Virus record (IMG/VR): IMGVR_UViG_3300022821_000061
Coordinates: 1-37,248 of that record
Reading direction: 5' to 3' (one strand)
DNA length: 37,248 bases
Source of the DNA: a virus
The stretch's first letter is position 1, and each line of letters starts with the position of its first letter. The position numbers and the translations under genes were made by a program. Below the pieces are notes generated by a model. It was not told the origin of the DNA, ran no database searches, and saw only the letters and a program-made list of their open reading frames with translations. Shown piece by piece: positions 5,876 to 14,559 of this stretch.

Positions 5876-6226
5876 ATGCCTAGTTTTACGTTACCACCGC
5901 TGCAAAAGAAAGATGAAGAGGAAATGTCTAAAGCTGTCGAGCCTGAATCTACTGATACTCAGGAAGGCCCGAATCGATGGGAGAGAATTGTTAGTATTCC
6001 TGTCAATGACTCCATACTAGACACCATAAAAGCAGGCGATGCGGTTACTGTTACCCTGATGGGCAAGATTACTGGTACTCGGAAAACTGATTCGAGTGAT
6101 GAGGAAGACTACGAAAGTTCTGAAAAATCAATACGCTTTATGATATCCGGTGTTGAAGTTTACCCTGAAGACGGTGAATTTGAGGATGAAGAAGGCGCTA
6201 TGAATGCTGGATATGACGAGGGTTAA
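5876..6226 (+). CDS. hypothetical acidic protein, head-module accessory
   Basis: A 116-residue strongly acidic protein with a GGAG ribosome site. A polar N-terminal tail leads to a beta-type core (RIVSIPVNDSILDTIKAGDA, then VTVTLMGKITGTRKT and IRFMISGVEVY) and an acidic C-terminus (EDGEFEDEEG). Similar small proteins with an IPVND.IL...GD.V.V.L.G motif occur between terL and the portal in short-tailed phages. A head-completion or capsid-stabilising role is possible but unproven. Confidence 0.62.
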   Translation: MPSFTLPPLQKKDEEEMSKAVEPESTDTQEGPNRWERIVSIPVNDSILDTIKAGDAVTVTLMGKITGTRKTDSSDEEDYESSEKSIRFMISGVEVYPEDGEFEDEEGAMNAGYDEG

Positions 6227-6231
6227 GGTAT

Positions 6232-6828
6232 ATGAAGCAATTTAGATTTAATGCGGTTTCTGTGGCCATTGATGTTGATGGCTTGGCTGATGGCGTAACT
6301 GCTGCAACATCGATGGTGCTGGCTGCCAATAATTCTGGCGATAACCTGGCTCACGAAATTACAGTGAAAGGTGTTGGCAGCACTGATCATTCTGGCAAAA
6401 CGATTACTGTTACTGGTACTAATGCCAATGGTGGTGCGCTTGTTCACACAATGGCCGGTCCTAATGGCACGGCTACTGTTACCACTACCGGTGTTTTCTT
6501 TCTAACTGTGACGAGCATTGATTTTGATGCAACCGCCGGGGCGTCTACGTTTGATGCTGGCTGGAATGCTAATTCAGTGACGGGATACGAATTCTTTTCG
6601 AATAATGCTGAGGCTGGGTTTTCTATTGGTTTCGGTGTTGATGTGGTTGCGGGATCCCCTAACTACACTGTGCAGCATACCTATGGTGGAACCTGGTTTG
6701 ATCATTCCTCCGTTACTGGCGAGACTACTACCCAGCAAGGCGGCTATACCCAACCTATATTGGCTATGCGTCTTAAATTCAGTGCAGCAGGTAGCGCACT
6801 ACTAAGCGGCGTAACTAATCCGAGCTAA
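6232..6828 (+). CDS. putative virion structural protein, beta-rich
   Basis: A 198-residue protein rich in Gly, Ala and Thr and nearly free of lysine, so probably all beta. It contains the phage structural pattern ITVTGTNANGGALVHTM...TVTTTGVFFLTVTSI (about residues 62-100), seen in decoration or tail-associated proteins that carry a VTGTDA.G repeat. Its C-terminal half has Tyr/Phe-rich strands (NYTVQHTYGGTWFDH). It sits between an accessory gene and the portal, with AAGG as ribosome site. Candidate roles are head decoration or a neck protein. It could also be a receptor-facing protein, so only 'structural' is safe. Confidence 0.6.
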   Translation: MKQFRFNAVSVAIDVDGLADGVTAATSMVLAANNSGDNLAHEITVKGVGSTDHSGKTITVTGTNANGGALVHTMAGPNGTATVTTTGVFFLTVTSIDFDATAGASTFDAGWNANSVTGYEFFSNNAEAGFSIGFGVDVVAGSPNYTVQHTYGGTWFDHSSVTGETTTQQGGYTQPILAMRLKFSAAGSALLSGVTNPS

Positions 6829-6833
6829 TTAAT

Positions 6834-9161
6834 ATGCAGACTGAAATGGTAGAAGAAGAGATTTTTGGGGCCGAAGCTGATGATTACCTTAACGGCGGCC
6901 AAGACCCTGAAGAAGAGGCCAAAGAGCAGGAAGAGCGGCTTAAGGCGGGATTGCATGACCTTAGCCAGCTGATCACTGAGGATAGGTCTGACGCTATCAA
7001 GGCCCGCCAAGCGTGCGGCATTGAAACAGTCTGGGCCGAAGACGAAGAGTATTACGAAGGCATTGACGATCTTAACCGAACCTCTCAAAGCATACTTAAT
7101 AGTGAGAAACCTTCCGCTCCGGGGGGATTCTCTGATACCAGCAGTGGAAATGCTAAAAACACTGGATCTACTGTCTTTCCCAATATTACCCGGCCCTTCG
7201 TAGACGCCAGTTCAGCGCGTTGCGGCGATATGTTATTACCTGTCGATGATGTGTCTTGGACGCTCGATGGTACTCCTATCCCTCAGATGGGGGATATAGC
7301 AGATGATGTGATAGGTCCCGAGATTGATGCGCAGATACGCGCCGAATCAGCTAACGACGAAGACTACAACTTAAAGCGCAAAGCACTGGTAGAAGAGGTT
7401 TCTGCTGTAGTAGCTAGATCAAGGGCAGCAGCTGAAAAAGCATCTATGCGTATTCAGGATTGGCATATCGAGTGCCAGTTTCATGCTGAAGTCCGGGTTA
7501 TGTTGCACGATTGCGCCGAGGTGGGAACCGGTATACTGAAGGGGCCAATCGTAACCAAGAAGCGCACGGTAGCCTATAAGAATGGTCAGCTCGAGGTAAT
7601 CGACGAGCTTGTTCCGGTTACCAGAAGAATTGATTACAGAAATTTTTATCCTCATGGATCGTGCGGGCAAAGCCCGGATAATGGCTCTTACGTCATGGAT
7701 CGCGATGACATTACACGAAAAGAGCTCGAGAAACTCAAGGGCACGCCAGGCTATTTCGACTTTCAGATAGACGACTGCTTAGAGGAAGGGCCTTACGACA
7801 CCACTGAACTGGCAACAAACAAAGACGATGATCCTAGAGTAAAGGACAACAAAGACCTCTATGATATTTGGTACTACTACGGGACCATGAAGTCAGAGGA
7901 CTACGTTAAGGCGCTGAACCTTCGTGACGATCTTGATGATGAAGATCTTGCTTATGAAATGGATAAGGTTGAGAACAACAAAACTCTTTATATCGAAGCG
8001 ACCGTAGTTAATAACCGAATTATTAAGCTCATCCAGAACACCCTAGATACAGGTGAATACCCCTATGACGTAATGGTATGGCAGGCTCGCCGTAACTCTC
8101 CGTATGGTATTGGTGTTGCCCGCCAAATTAGAACAGCACAAGAAATATTTAAGAATGCTTGGCGCAACATGATGGACAATGCGGGCCGAGCGTCCGGTCC
8201 TCAGATAATATGGGATCCTGAGTTTATTGAGCCGGCAGTAGGTGATACCTATAAGATAGGGCCATGGGGAATGTGGCAGCTTAAGAAGTCATTAACTGCT
8301 AACAACATGAGGATGGACCAAGTTTTTGCTATTATTGCGATGCCAATGTTCCAGGCTGAAATGGCCGCAATTATTGAAATGGCTCTTGGATTGGCTCAAG
8401 AGGCTACCGGACTGCCGTTTATCTTGCAGGGGCAAACTGATGCTAGTACACCAGATACGTTCGGTGCTACCCAGCTACAGAACAATAATGCGTCTACTGT
8501 TATGCGTGGAATAGCTCGCACATTCGACGACAAGGTGATTGAGCGCAATGTTCGCAGACACTATACCTACCTGCTTATTTACGGTGAAGACGATGAGAAG
8601 GGTGATTTCAAGATAAATGCCAAGGGATCTGCCGGTTTGATTGAGCGCGAAATGCAGGCCCCTATATTGCTGCAGCTGATGCAATTGTTTCAGGATCCTA
8701 CTTTCGAGAAGAATCCTAAGCTGGCCAGTGATGAATTTCTTAAGGCAATGAAGTTCAATTCAAGCTCATTTGACTACACAGCTGAAGAGCTCAAGAACAT
8801 AGAAGAGCAGATGGCTAACCAACCAACTGATACAGCTATTGATGTGGCTATGATCAAGAAGGAGCAGAATGCCGAAACTCTTGCTAGTCGTGAGAATGTT
8901 GAGGCATTTAAGAGTCAGGCTAGCGCAGCTATACTGGCTGCCGAGCAGGAATTTGCTCAGCTTATGGCAAGCATTGGTCAAGATGAATTGGCATTTAAAG
9001 AGGGATCGGAAGATGCTCGGGTTATGCAAAAGATTAAAGCTGACCTGGCTAAGACTATGGCCGGCATTCGCGCCCAGCTAAGTCTGGGTGATACTCAGAT
9101 AGCGACACCGGTAGCCGAGCCAGCAGGTAGGGCGGAGCCTGATCAGGCTTTTACTCAATAA
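6834..9161 (+). CDS. portal protein
   Basis: A 775-residue protein, the size of podovirus portals of the P22/N4 kind. An acidic N-terminus (EEEIFGAEADDYLNGG) precedes a stretch beginning IETVWAEDEEYYEGIDDLNR. The central portal signature is SPYGIGVARQIRTAQEIFKN followed by AWRNMMDNAGRASGPQIIWD (about residues 422-462). The C-terminal quarter is a long amphipathic helix (ESLASRENVEAFKSQASAAI-like), probably the barrel or crown. It forms the dodecameric ring at one vertex through which TerL pumps DNA and to which adaptor proteins attach. The ribosome site is weak and the gene starts 5 nt after the previous stop. Confidence 0.88.
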   Translation: MQTEMVEEEIFGAEADDYLNGGQDPEEEAKEQEERLKAGLHDLSQLITEDRSDAIKARQACGIETVWAEDEEYYEGIDDLNRTSQSILNSEKPSAPGGFSDTSSGNAKNTGSTVFPNITRPFVDASSARCGDMLLPVDDVSWTLDGTPIPQMGDIADDVIGPEIDAQIRAESANDEDYNLKRKALVEEVSAVVARSRAAAEKASMRIQDWHIECQFHAEVRVMLHDCAEVGTGILKGPIVTKKRTVAYKNGQLEVIDELVPVTRRIDYRNFYPHGSCGQSPDNGSYVMDRDDITRKELEKLKGTPGYFDFQIDDCLEEGPYDTTELATNKDDDPRVKDNKDLYDIWYYYGTMKSEDYVKALNLRDDLDDEDLAYEMDKVENNKTLYIEATVVNNRIIKLIQNTLDTGEYPYDVMVWQARRNSPYGIGVARQIRTAQEIFKNAWRNMMDNAGRASGPQIIWDPEFIEPAVGDTYKIGPWGMWQLKKSLTANNMRMDQVFAIIAMPMFQAEMAAIIEMALGLAQEATGLPFILQGQTDASTPDTFGATQLQNNNASTVMRGIARTFDDKVIERNVRRHYTYLLIYGEDDEKGDFKINAKGSAGLIEREMQAPILLQLMQLFQDPTFEKNPKLASDEFLKAMKFNSSSFDYTAEELKNIEEQMANQPTDTAIDVAMIKKEQNAETLASRENVEAFKSQASAAILAAEQEFAQLMASIGQDELAFKEGSEDARVMQKIKADLAKTMAGIRAQLSLGDTQIATPVAEPAGRAEPDQAFTQ

Positions 9162-9181
9162 CTATTTTCAGGAGAAATGGT

Positions 9182-9490
9182 ATGGAAAAGAAGATATTTA
9201 CTAATGCGGCGGGGATTATCGTACCTCCCCATTTAAAGGAAGTACCTAAGACAGCACCGGTAATAATGGCGTTCTTCAGGGCATTAGATGCCGATTTACC
9301 TGCTGATCAATGGGAACCGGTAAAAACTGTTGATGTGCCTGATTTCGTCAAGGCAGAAAAAAACGTCAAATACATGAATGTTGGTCACTGTATTCAGGAT
9401 GTTACGCTGGATCCTCACTGGTGGGGCGCCAAAAGAATGGAAGAAGGGCTTAATATGCCCCCTTCTGGTAGCCCGGTACTAGTAAACTAA
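9182..9490 (+). CDS. hypothetical 102-aa protein
   Basis: A 102-residue protein with a strong ribosome site (AGGAGA). It is compact and mixed alpha/beta, with a Trp-containing block QDVTLDPHWWGAKRMEEGLN and a proline-rich end (NMPPSGSPVLVN). It lies between the portal and a small helical gene, with its stop overlapping the next ATG (TAATG). No family recognised. By position it may be a head-assembly factor. Confidence 0.6.
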   Translation: MEKKIFTNAAGIIVPPHLKEVPKTAPVIMAFFRALDADLPADQWEPVKTVDVPDFVKAEKNVKYMNVGHCIQDVTLDPHWWGAKRMEEGLNMPPSGSPVLVN

Positions 9491-9708
9491 TGGCTACTTT
9501 GACGCTAGATCAGGCCGATCTTGATAGCGAGTGCTGGAAAAAGGTATCAATCTACCTGCAATCTGCACTTGCAGAGACACGCGAAGCGAATGATAATGTC
9601 TTAACAGAGCAAGAAACAGCAGTGAACAGAGGTAAGATTGCTCACTGCAAGGATATGCTTAGGGTTGGAAAAGTTAGCACACCCGAAATTTTGCCGGCAT
9701 CTGTCTAA
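9490..9708 (+). CDS. small helical protein before the scaffold
   Basis: A 72-residue helical protein whose ATG overlaps the preceding stop. Its key helix, NVLTEQETAVNRGKIAHCKDML, resembles a pattern (LTxEETA.lRGkIa..k.lL) seen in small phage proteins encoded near the portal and scaffold. Function unknown; coexpression with the portal and scaffold suggests a role in head assembly. Confidence 0.58.
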   Translation: MATLTLDQADLDSECWKKVSIYLQSALAETREANDNVLTEQETAVNRGKIAHCKDMLRVGKVSTPEILPASV

Positions 9709-9775
9709 TACTTGATACTGCCCGCTTTTTGCAATAGTCGCGCAAGCCGCTAAAGCAGACCACCAGGAGAGAACA

Positions 9776-10699
9776 TTGAATACTTCAGAAAGTGAAGGTG
9801 TAGAACAAGAGCAGCTAGATGCGGGCGAGCCCGCGACCGAGGAAGATGAAGACGCAGGAATGGAAGAAGGTTATGCCGATGGTGACGATATTGACACCTC
9901 CGCTAAACCTAATCTAGAGCCTGAGCCAGAACCTTCCCCGGAAGAAGAAGAGAACGAACCTGAGCCGGAGCCAGTTCCCGCTAAACTAACAGGTGACGAT
10001 GCTCTTCTTAAAAGGATTGAAAATCTACTTGAAGGCCGGTTAAGAAATCATACCGGTGACGTTAAGAAGATAGTTAGCGATCAGCTAAAGGTATCCCAGG
10101 ATGCTGCTACCGAGGCCGCGAAAGCCGCCACAAAGGAAGCAGGAGCCGATTTACCTACTGATAAGCTAGTTCAAGCTGCTTTGAAAGATTCAGGTGCGTT
10201 GCAAAAGTTAGAAGATGATTTTCCAGAGTACGCGCAAGCATTGAAGGAGTCGCAGGGTATCGCGGCAGCGACAATGAAAGCCGATATAATGGATAGCATC
10301 AAAAAATCTGGCGCAAATAGCATTGATACTTCCAAGTTTGTCGCTGTAAGTGAAGTGACAGATCTTAAACACACCATCATTGGCATGAAGCATTCTACAT
10401 GGGATGTTGACGTTGGCACCCCTGAGTTCTCCGCGTGGATAGAAGCGCAAGCGGCTGAAGTTCAGCAACTTGCATCAAGTGATCGACCAGCGGATGCAAT
10501 TAAGATGATGGACCAGTATTACGCGGCGAAAGCTGAAGAACCTGGTGACACGACTAGTAAGCCCGCAGGTAGGTCTGATCCTAAAAAACGACTAGCAGCT
10601 GCGACCGCTGCCACTACTGGTAACAATAGTAGTCAACGGTCAACAGCCAAAGTCCTGGATGAAGACGACGCAATGGAGCACGGCTACAACAACGGTTGA
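9776..10699 (+). CDS. probable capsid scaffolding protein
   Basis: A 307-residue protein starting at TTG 9776, chosen because AGGAGAG lies 5 nt upstream. The first 80 residues are highly acidic (many EPEPEP and EEEE runs). The middle is Ala-rich helix and coiled coil (DAATEAAKAATKEAGA and similar). The C-terminal part is polar and ends basic before DEDDAMEHGYNNG. Size, charge pattern and position immediately before the major capsid gene are those of a scaffolding protein that nucleates procapsid assembly and then leaves or is degraded. No protease domain is seen here. The 67-nt upstream gap holds only weak promoter-like hexamers. Confidence 0.72.
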   Translation: MNTSESEGVEQEQLDAGEPATEEDEDAGMEEGYADGDDIDTSAKPNLEPEPEPSPEEEENEPEPEPVPAKLTGDDALLKRIENLLEGRLRNHTGDVKKIVSDQLKVSQDAATEAAKAATKEAGADLPTDKLVQAALKDSGALQKLEDDFPEYAQALKESQGIAAATMKADIMDSIKKSGANSIDTSKFVAVSEVTDLKHTIIGMKHSTWDVDVGTPEFSAWIEAQAAEVQQLASSDRPADAIKMMDQYYAAKAEEPGDTTSKPAGRSDPKKRLAAATAATTGNNSSQRSTAKVLDEDDAMEHGYNNG

Positions 10700-10740
10700 T
10701 AGCCCCTCAGTAATTGTTTCGTCTTCTCGGAGACGAATGT

Positions 10741-11787
10741 ATGGCGGGCAATACTTTAAGCACACCAGCTCAGCGAATTGGTGCATCAAAAGGCGCAATC
10801 CTTAAACATGCCGAGCCGAAGGAAGCTCTTGGCATAACTGGCGAACAGCACAACATGGCGAAAAACACTGGTGATACAGTGAAGTTTCGTCGATGGTTGC
10901 CGTATGGTGGTTCTACTACCAACGCGAATACCATTAACCGCTGGAACGTAACAGCCAGTGCCCATCAATTGCAGGAAGGCCAGAACCCTGAGCCAGATCG
11001 CCTTGATGCAGAAGATCGTACTGTCACCATGCGTGACTATGGCGCGATCTACTACTACACAAACTTTGTTGAAGATCTTTACGAAGATGATATTCCACGC
11101 GCCCAAAAGATTGTTCTTGGCCAGCGCATGGGTCTTGTTCGTGAAATGATCCGATACGGCACATTGCAGGGCTGTACTAATAAGTTCTACGCAAGCGGTG
11201 TAAATCGCGGCACAGTGTCGGGCAAGATCACTCTCAACGCGCTACGTGTAATCTCTAAATCCCTCAAGGGTAATCACTGCGAGTTCATTACAGAAGTATT
11301 GTCTGCCGGTCCTAAGTACGGCACTACTTCTGTTGAGCAATCGTTTCTGGTATTTGTTCACACAGATGCTGAAAACGATATTCGTAATCTCCCAGGCTTT
11401 ACCAAAACTGCGCTTTATGCCAGTGGCCAGCCTATACACAAGATGGAAATCGGTGCGGTTGATAACTATCGATTCATCATAAGCCCTGAATTGACCAGCA
11501 TTGCTAACTCTGGCGCCGCTGTTGGCTCTACCGGCTTGTATAGCACTGGCGGCACTAACCTCGATGTATACCCATATATCGTTGTTGGCGCTAATGCGTG
11601 GGGTGATGTTGCCCTTAAAGGTTCGCGTAGTTTCGACTACTCTCATTTACCTCCTGGCCAGAAAGATAAGTCAGACGTATTGGGTAAGCGCGGTTACTGT
11701 GGTGCGAGCTTCTATAGCGCGATGTTCATCCAGAATGATGGGTGGATGGCTGTGTTAGAGGCCGGCATTACTTCACTTTCTGCGTAA
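10741..11787 (+). CDS. major capsid protein, N4-gp56 family
   Basis: A 348-residue capsid protein. ATG 10741 is preferred because CGGAGA lies 8 nt upstream; a 9-residue longer reading from TTG 10714 has no ribosome site. The sequence fits the N4-gp56 capsid family: TVKFRRWLPYGGS (N-terminal arm), VTASAHQLQEG, DRTVTMRDYGAIYYYTNF (E-loop/P-domain strands), HTDAENDIRNLPGF, and the conserved DVYPYIVVGANAWGDVALKG. It forms the icosahedral shell around the scaffold. A 10-bp hairpin follows 18 nt after the stop, which may stabilise or separate this highly expressed message. Confidence 0.9.
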   Translation: MAGNTLSTPAQRIGASKGAILKHAEPKEALGITGEQHNMAKNTGDTVKFRRWLPYGGSTTNANTINRWNVTASAHQLQEGQNPEPDRLDAEDRTVTMRDYGAIYYYTNFVEDLYEDDIPRAQKIVLGQRMGLVREMIRYGTLQGCTNKFYASGVNRGTVSGKITLNALRVISKSLKGNHCEFITEVLSAGPKYGTTSVEQSFLVFVHTDAENDIRNLPGFTKTALYASGQPIHKMEIGAVDNYRFIISPELTSIANSGAAVGSTGLYSTGGTNLDVYPYIVVGANAWGDVALKGSRSFDYSHLPPGQKDKSDVLGKRGYCGASFYSAMFIQNDGWMAVLEAGITSLSA

Positions 11788-11805
11788 GCGGATCACTTTA
11801 GCTGA

Positions 11806-11832
11806 GGGTCTGGTGAACTAAACACCAGGCCC
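11806..11832 (+). other. stable hairpin after the capsid gene
   Basis: GGGTCTGGTG (11806-11815) pairs with CACCAGGCCC (11823-11832) over 10 bp with one G-T wobble and a 7-nt AACTAAA loop. No T tract follows, so it is not a standard terminator. It could protect the 3' end of the capsid mRNA or partly attenuate downstream expression. It ends three nt before the ribosome site of the next gene (AGAGG) and could also affect its translation. Confidence 0.6.
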
Positions 11833-11849
11833 ATAAGAGGAATTTGAGT

Positions 11850-12338
11850 ATGAAACTACCATTAGAGGGCCTAACAATGGCCTTAAACTCGGGTGCTATG
11901 GTCGTCGATGACGGCGCTACCACCTTTGACATTGCTACTGCGGTCAACTTTGCGCTAGATGGTGCGGCGTATTTGAAGGCAACAGTATCCAATGGCGCTA
12001 CGCCTACCTCAGACGGGACTACTGGCGCTGCCTTTGTTCCTGTCTTACCAGATCAGGCATGTGTTTTTGTCTTTGCTTTGAATGCTACCGGTACTGTGTC
12101 TTTGCACCAAGCAGATAGTGTTACGGTCGATGCTGACTCAGATGTGCTTGACGTTGCTGCACAGCTGCCATTGATTGACCTTAACACCTACTGTCCTATT
12201 GCCTATGTCTTGTATCAGACTGCCGGTACTAGTGCTGCTGTCGGTTTAAAGCCTGGTACTGACAACTGGAATGCCACTGGCCTTACCAGTACGGTTGTAG
12301 ATTTAATCGTCTACCCTTCGCGCCCTGTTGCTGCTTAA
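11850..12338 (+). CDS. putative virion protein (head-associated)
   Basis: A 162-residue beta-rich protein. ATG 11850 follows AGAGGA; TTG 11844 would sit too close to it. It is Ala/Thr/Val/Asp-rich with almost no Lys or Arg (FVPVLPDQACVFVFALNATG, LDVAAQLPLIDL). It lies between two hairpins, just after the capsid gene. A decoration or cement protein is the usual gene at this place, but no family signature is visible. Confidence 0.58.
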   Translation: MKLPLEGLTMALNSGAMVVDDGATTFDIATAVNFALDGAAYLKATVSNGATPTSDGTTGAAFVPVLPDQACVFVFALNATGTVSLHQADSVTVDADSDVLDVAAQLPLIDLNTYCPIAYVLYQTAGTSAAVGLKPGTDNWNATGLTSTVVDLIVYPSRPVAA

Positions 12339-12354
12339 CAGGCAATAACTGATT

Positions 12355-12385
12355 GGCCCCGGTTCGCTGGGGCTGATTACTTTTT
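12355..12385 (+). terminator. TTCG-loop hairpin, terminator-like
   Basis: GGCCCCGG (12355-12362) pairs with CTGGGGCT (12367-12374) around a TTCG loop; two of the eight pairs are G-T wobbles. A T5 run follows after six nt (12381-12385). It resembles the better terminator at 13057 and shares its CGGTTCGC core. It is probably a leaky terminator or an mRNA processing and stability element. Confidence 0.55.
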
Positions 12386-12422
12386 CTAACGAGGACAAAA
12401 ACACAAACAAGGAACTTAGAAT

Positions 12423-13025
12423 ATGAAGAATTTTGATAAAATTGATAGGCTTGAAATCTCGACTCACGCGACAATAGGCGAGAGTGCAAAACTTCGAAAA
12501 ACTAACCGTGATGGTACTACGACTGATATCCGGCTTGAGAAGCAGGACGCTTCTGCTGGTGTTGGTATTACTGGCGGTACAGGCACAATAATTAAATCTA
12601 GTGTCGCTGCCGTAGGTCAGATCACAACAACCTCAATAATCATAGACCTTACTGGTCTAGCGTCTTCAACTACTGCGCTAGATATCATAGGTGTTGCTGG
12701 AGGTCCTGCTATTTTGGCGCAAATTAATGACGCTCAAAACGCTGCAATACTTGGTGGCAGAATGACTTGCCTCGAGGTTCCTGCGGGCGGTGTTGATGAT
12801 ATTGATTTGTATGCTGCGACAGAAGGCACTGGTGTATTTGATTCAGCTGTTACCACATTAACACAAACGGCATTGATCAGTGCTGGTGGTGCGTGGACTA
12901 TCGGTGAAAGCATTGGATTCGGTGCTACGCCGGCTGACGGTGAATTCCTTTACTTGGCATGTGGTGCTGCTGGCACTGCTGCGACCTATACAGCTGGACG
13001 GTTCTTGATTGAATTGTACGGTTAA
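12423..13025 (+). CDS. putative virion structural protein (head or neck)
   Basis: A 200-residue protein with AAGGAAC as ribosome site. The N-terminus (FDKIDRLEISTHATIG) leads into a Gly/Ala/Thr-rich beta domain with the phage pattern TTTSIIIDLTGLASSTTALD, followed by IIGVAGGPA, MTCLEVPAGGVDDIDLYAA and an aromatic C-terminus (AGRFLIELYG). Proteins with IDLTGL..S...DIIG and GG..DIDLY occur just downstream of N4-gp56-like capsid genes in other phages. A structural role is likely. The exact position in the virion is unknown. Confidence 0.62.
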   Translation: MKNFDKIDRLEISTHATIGESAKLRKTNRDGTTTDIRLEKQDASAGVGITGGTGTIIKSSVAAVGQITTTSIIIDLTGLASSTTALDIIGVAGGPAILAQINDAQNAAILGGRMTCLEVPAGGVDDIDLYAATEGTGVFDSAVTTLTQTALISAGGAWTIGESIGFGATPADGEFLYLACGAAGTAATYTAGRFLIELYG

Positions 13026-13056
13026 GATTATTCCCCATTAGGGGTTTATATCCATT

Positions 13057-13082
13057 GCCTCGGTTCGCCGGGGCCTTTTTTT
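13057..13082 (+). terminator. rho-independent terminator
   Basis: GCCTCGG (13057-13063) pairs with CCGGGGC (13068-13074) around a TTCG loop and is followed by C and seven T. This is the strongest intrinsic terminator in the window. It closes the capsid-decoration block. The next gene has its own AGGAGA ribosome site, so downstream expression may depend on read-through. Confidence 0.82.
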
Positions 13083-13100
13083 ACTTTCAGGAGAAACAAT

Positions 13101-13835
13101 ATGGCTAACGCCGAAGATCAAGGTAAAACAGAATCAAATCCCGTCAAGAAGGGCCCAGCTAAAGGCGGGCTCAGCATGAAGCAGCTTGCGGAGCGACAGG
13201 ATGGCACTGACGCAAAGATAGATAAAATGCTGGATCTAATGACCGGCATTGTGTCTCAGCAGGAAGCGACGGCTGCAGATAATAAAATTCAGTATGAAAT
13301 GACGGATGAAGATACCCTTGCTGAAGAGTCTGCGCACGCTAGCGATGCCAAAAACAATCCTGCCGTTATTAAAAAGTATGCGGAAAGTGAGGAACAGGAA
13401 ACTGGCGGGGCCGGCGATGCAGAATTAGCTGAAGACAAAGATGGCGAGCAGTTTATGAGCCAGTCTCAATATGGTGATACTACTAGCCCTGAGTTTAAAG
13501 ACTGGTTTGCAAGTATGTCTCATGCTCACGAAAAGGTTTCTATTCATGTCCAGGCAACGAATGAAAAAGATGCTGATAGGATTATTGAAATACAGGTTAA
13601 TGGCCGATCTTTCTTGTTTGAAAGGGGCAAGCAGTATGATGGTGTTCCCCGTTATATCGTCGAAGGCTTTTTAAGAGCTAAGCCAATTCAGTACGACAAC
13701 AAGGAATACAAAGACGCTCATGGCTTGCAGCAGTACAAGTATGATGCAAATCGTGGCCTACGCTATGCGGTAGCTATGGTAAGCCCCACTGCCCGCGATA
13801 CTGCGTGGTTCCAGCATATACAGGCTCAGGTATAA
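13101..13835 (+). CDS. hypothetical 244-aa virion-region protein
   Basis: A 244-residue protein with ribosome site AGGAGA. The first half is polar and acidic with a predicted helix (KQLAERQDGTDAKIDKMLDL). The second half is folded (KVSIHVQATNEKDADRIIEI, then GRSFLFERGKQYDGVPRYIV). It contains many Asp, Glu and Lys residues and no membrane segment. It lies between the terminator and the head-tail adaptor. Related proteins with a GR.FLFERGK..DGVPRYIVE motif occur in podophages, but their role is not known to me. Confidence 0.6.
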   Translation: MANAEDQGKTESNPVKKGPAKGGLSMKQLAERQDGTDAKIDKMLDLMTGIVSQQEATAADNKIQYEMTDEDTLAEESAHASDAKNNPAVIKKYAESEEQETGGAGDAELAEDKDGEQFMSQSQYGDTTSPEFKDWFASMSHAHEKVSIHVQATNEKDADRIIEIQVNGRSFLFERGKQYDGVPRYIVEGFLRAKPIQYDNKEYKDAHGLQQYKYDANRGLRYAVAMVSPTARDTAWFQHIQAQV

Positions 13836-13836
13836 A

Positions 13837-14559
13837 ATGAACCTACTACAAGCGGTACAAAAGACAGCTGTTAACTGTGATGTTGTTGACAAGCCTTCTG
13901 AGATCATCAGTACTGCCGATCAGCAGGGTGATCTGTATCGCATTGTAGACTGGTGCATTGATGCTTGGACAGAACTGCAGTCGAGCAAAAGAACTTGGCG
14001 CTTCATGCGCTCTCGTTTCACGATAAATACCGTGGCCGATACCAGCGAATATGCTTACGGCGCCTTTACTGACGTTTTAGCCGGCGCTCTTATAAGCAGG
14101 TTTAGAAACTGGTTTGTCGATAACCCTCAGAATCCTCCCAAGGCATACCGCACTTCTAGCGGTATAGGGACTCAATATTACATGAGGTTTCAGGCCTGGA
14201 ATGATTTTCAGGCTTTGTATCAGATGGGCAATCAAAACCCTGGTCAACCTCAAATAATTACAGTTGATCCACAAAATAATATAGTTGTGTGGCCTACGCC
14301 TAACGACGACTACACCATTACCGGTGACTATCATAAATCGCCTCAACTATTATCAGCAGATGATGATGGAGATACCGAATTTGCTGATATGCCAGCTATG
14401 TTCCATACCGTTGTAATGTATGACGCTATGAGGAAATACGGTACTACCGAAGGTGCTGAAGAAGTAATATTACGCGCTAATACAGAAGGAGCCGCACTTA
14501 AAAGGGATTTAGATCGTGACCAGCTGCCCAGATTTGAAGAAGGCTCGCCATTAGCATGA
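13837..14559 (+). CDS. head-tail adaptor protein
   Basis: A 240-residue protein starting one nt after the previous stop. It is helix-rich: an N-terminal module (MNLLQAVQKTAVNCDVVDKP), YRIVDWCIDAWTELQSSKRT and WRFMRSRFTI, then a beta segment IITVDPQNNIVVWPTPNDDY. It follows the pattern of phage adaptor proteins (P22 gp4/T7 gp11-like role) that bind the portal and dock the tail. The next gene is the large nozzle-like protein with an ATGA overlap, as expected for an adaptor-nozzle pair. Confidence 0.66.
   Translation: MNLLQAVQKTAVNCDVVDKPSEIISTADQQGDLYRIVDWCIDAWTELQSSKRTWRFMRSRFTINTVADTSEYAYGAFTDVLAGALISRFRNWFVDNPQNPPKAYRTSSGIGTQYYMRFQAWNDFQALYQMGNQNPGQPQIITVDPQNNIVVWPTPNDDYTITGDYHKSPQLLSADDDGDTEFADMPAMFHTVVMYDAMRKYGTTEGAEEVILRANTEGAALKRDLDRDQLPRFEEGSPLA

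Noticed and set aside
9709-9775. TTGATA with a downstream TAGTCG as a scaffold/capsid promoter
   Set aside because: The -10 hexamer is too poor and no repeat of the 49-bp promoter element is present.
10714-10740. TTG-start extension of the capsid gene
   Set aside because: The extension contains the ribosome site itself (CGGAGA) and has no site of its own.
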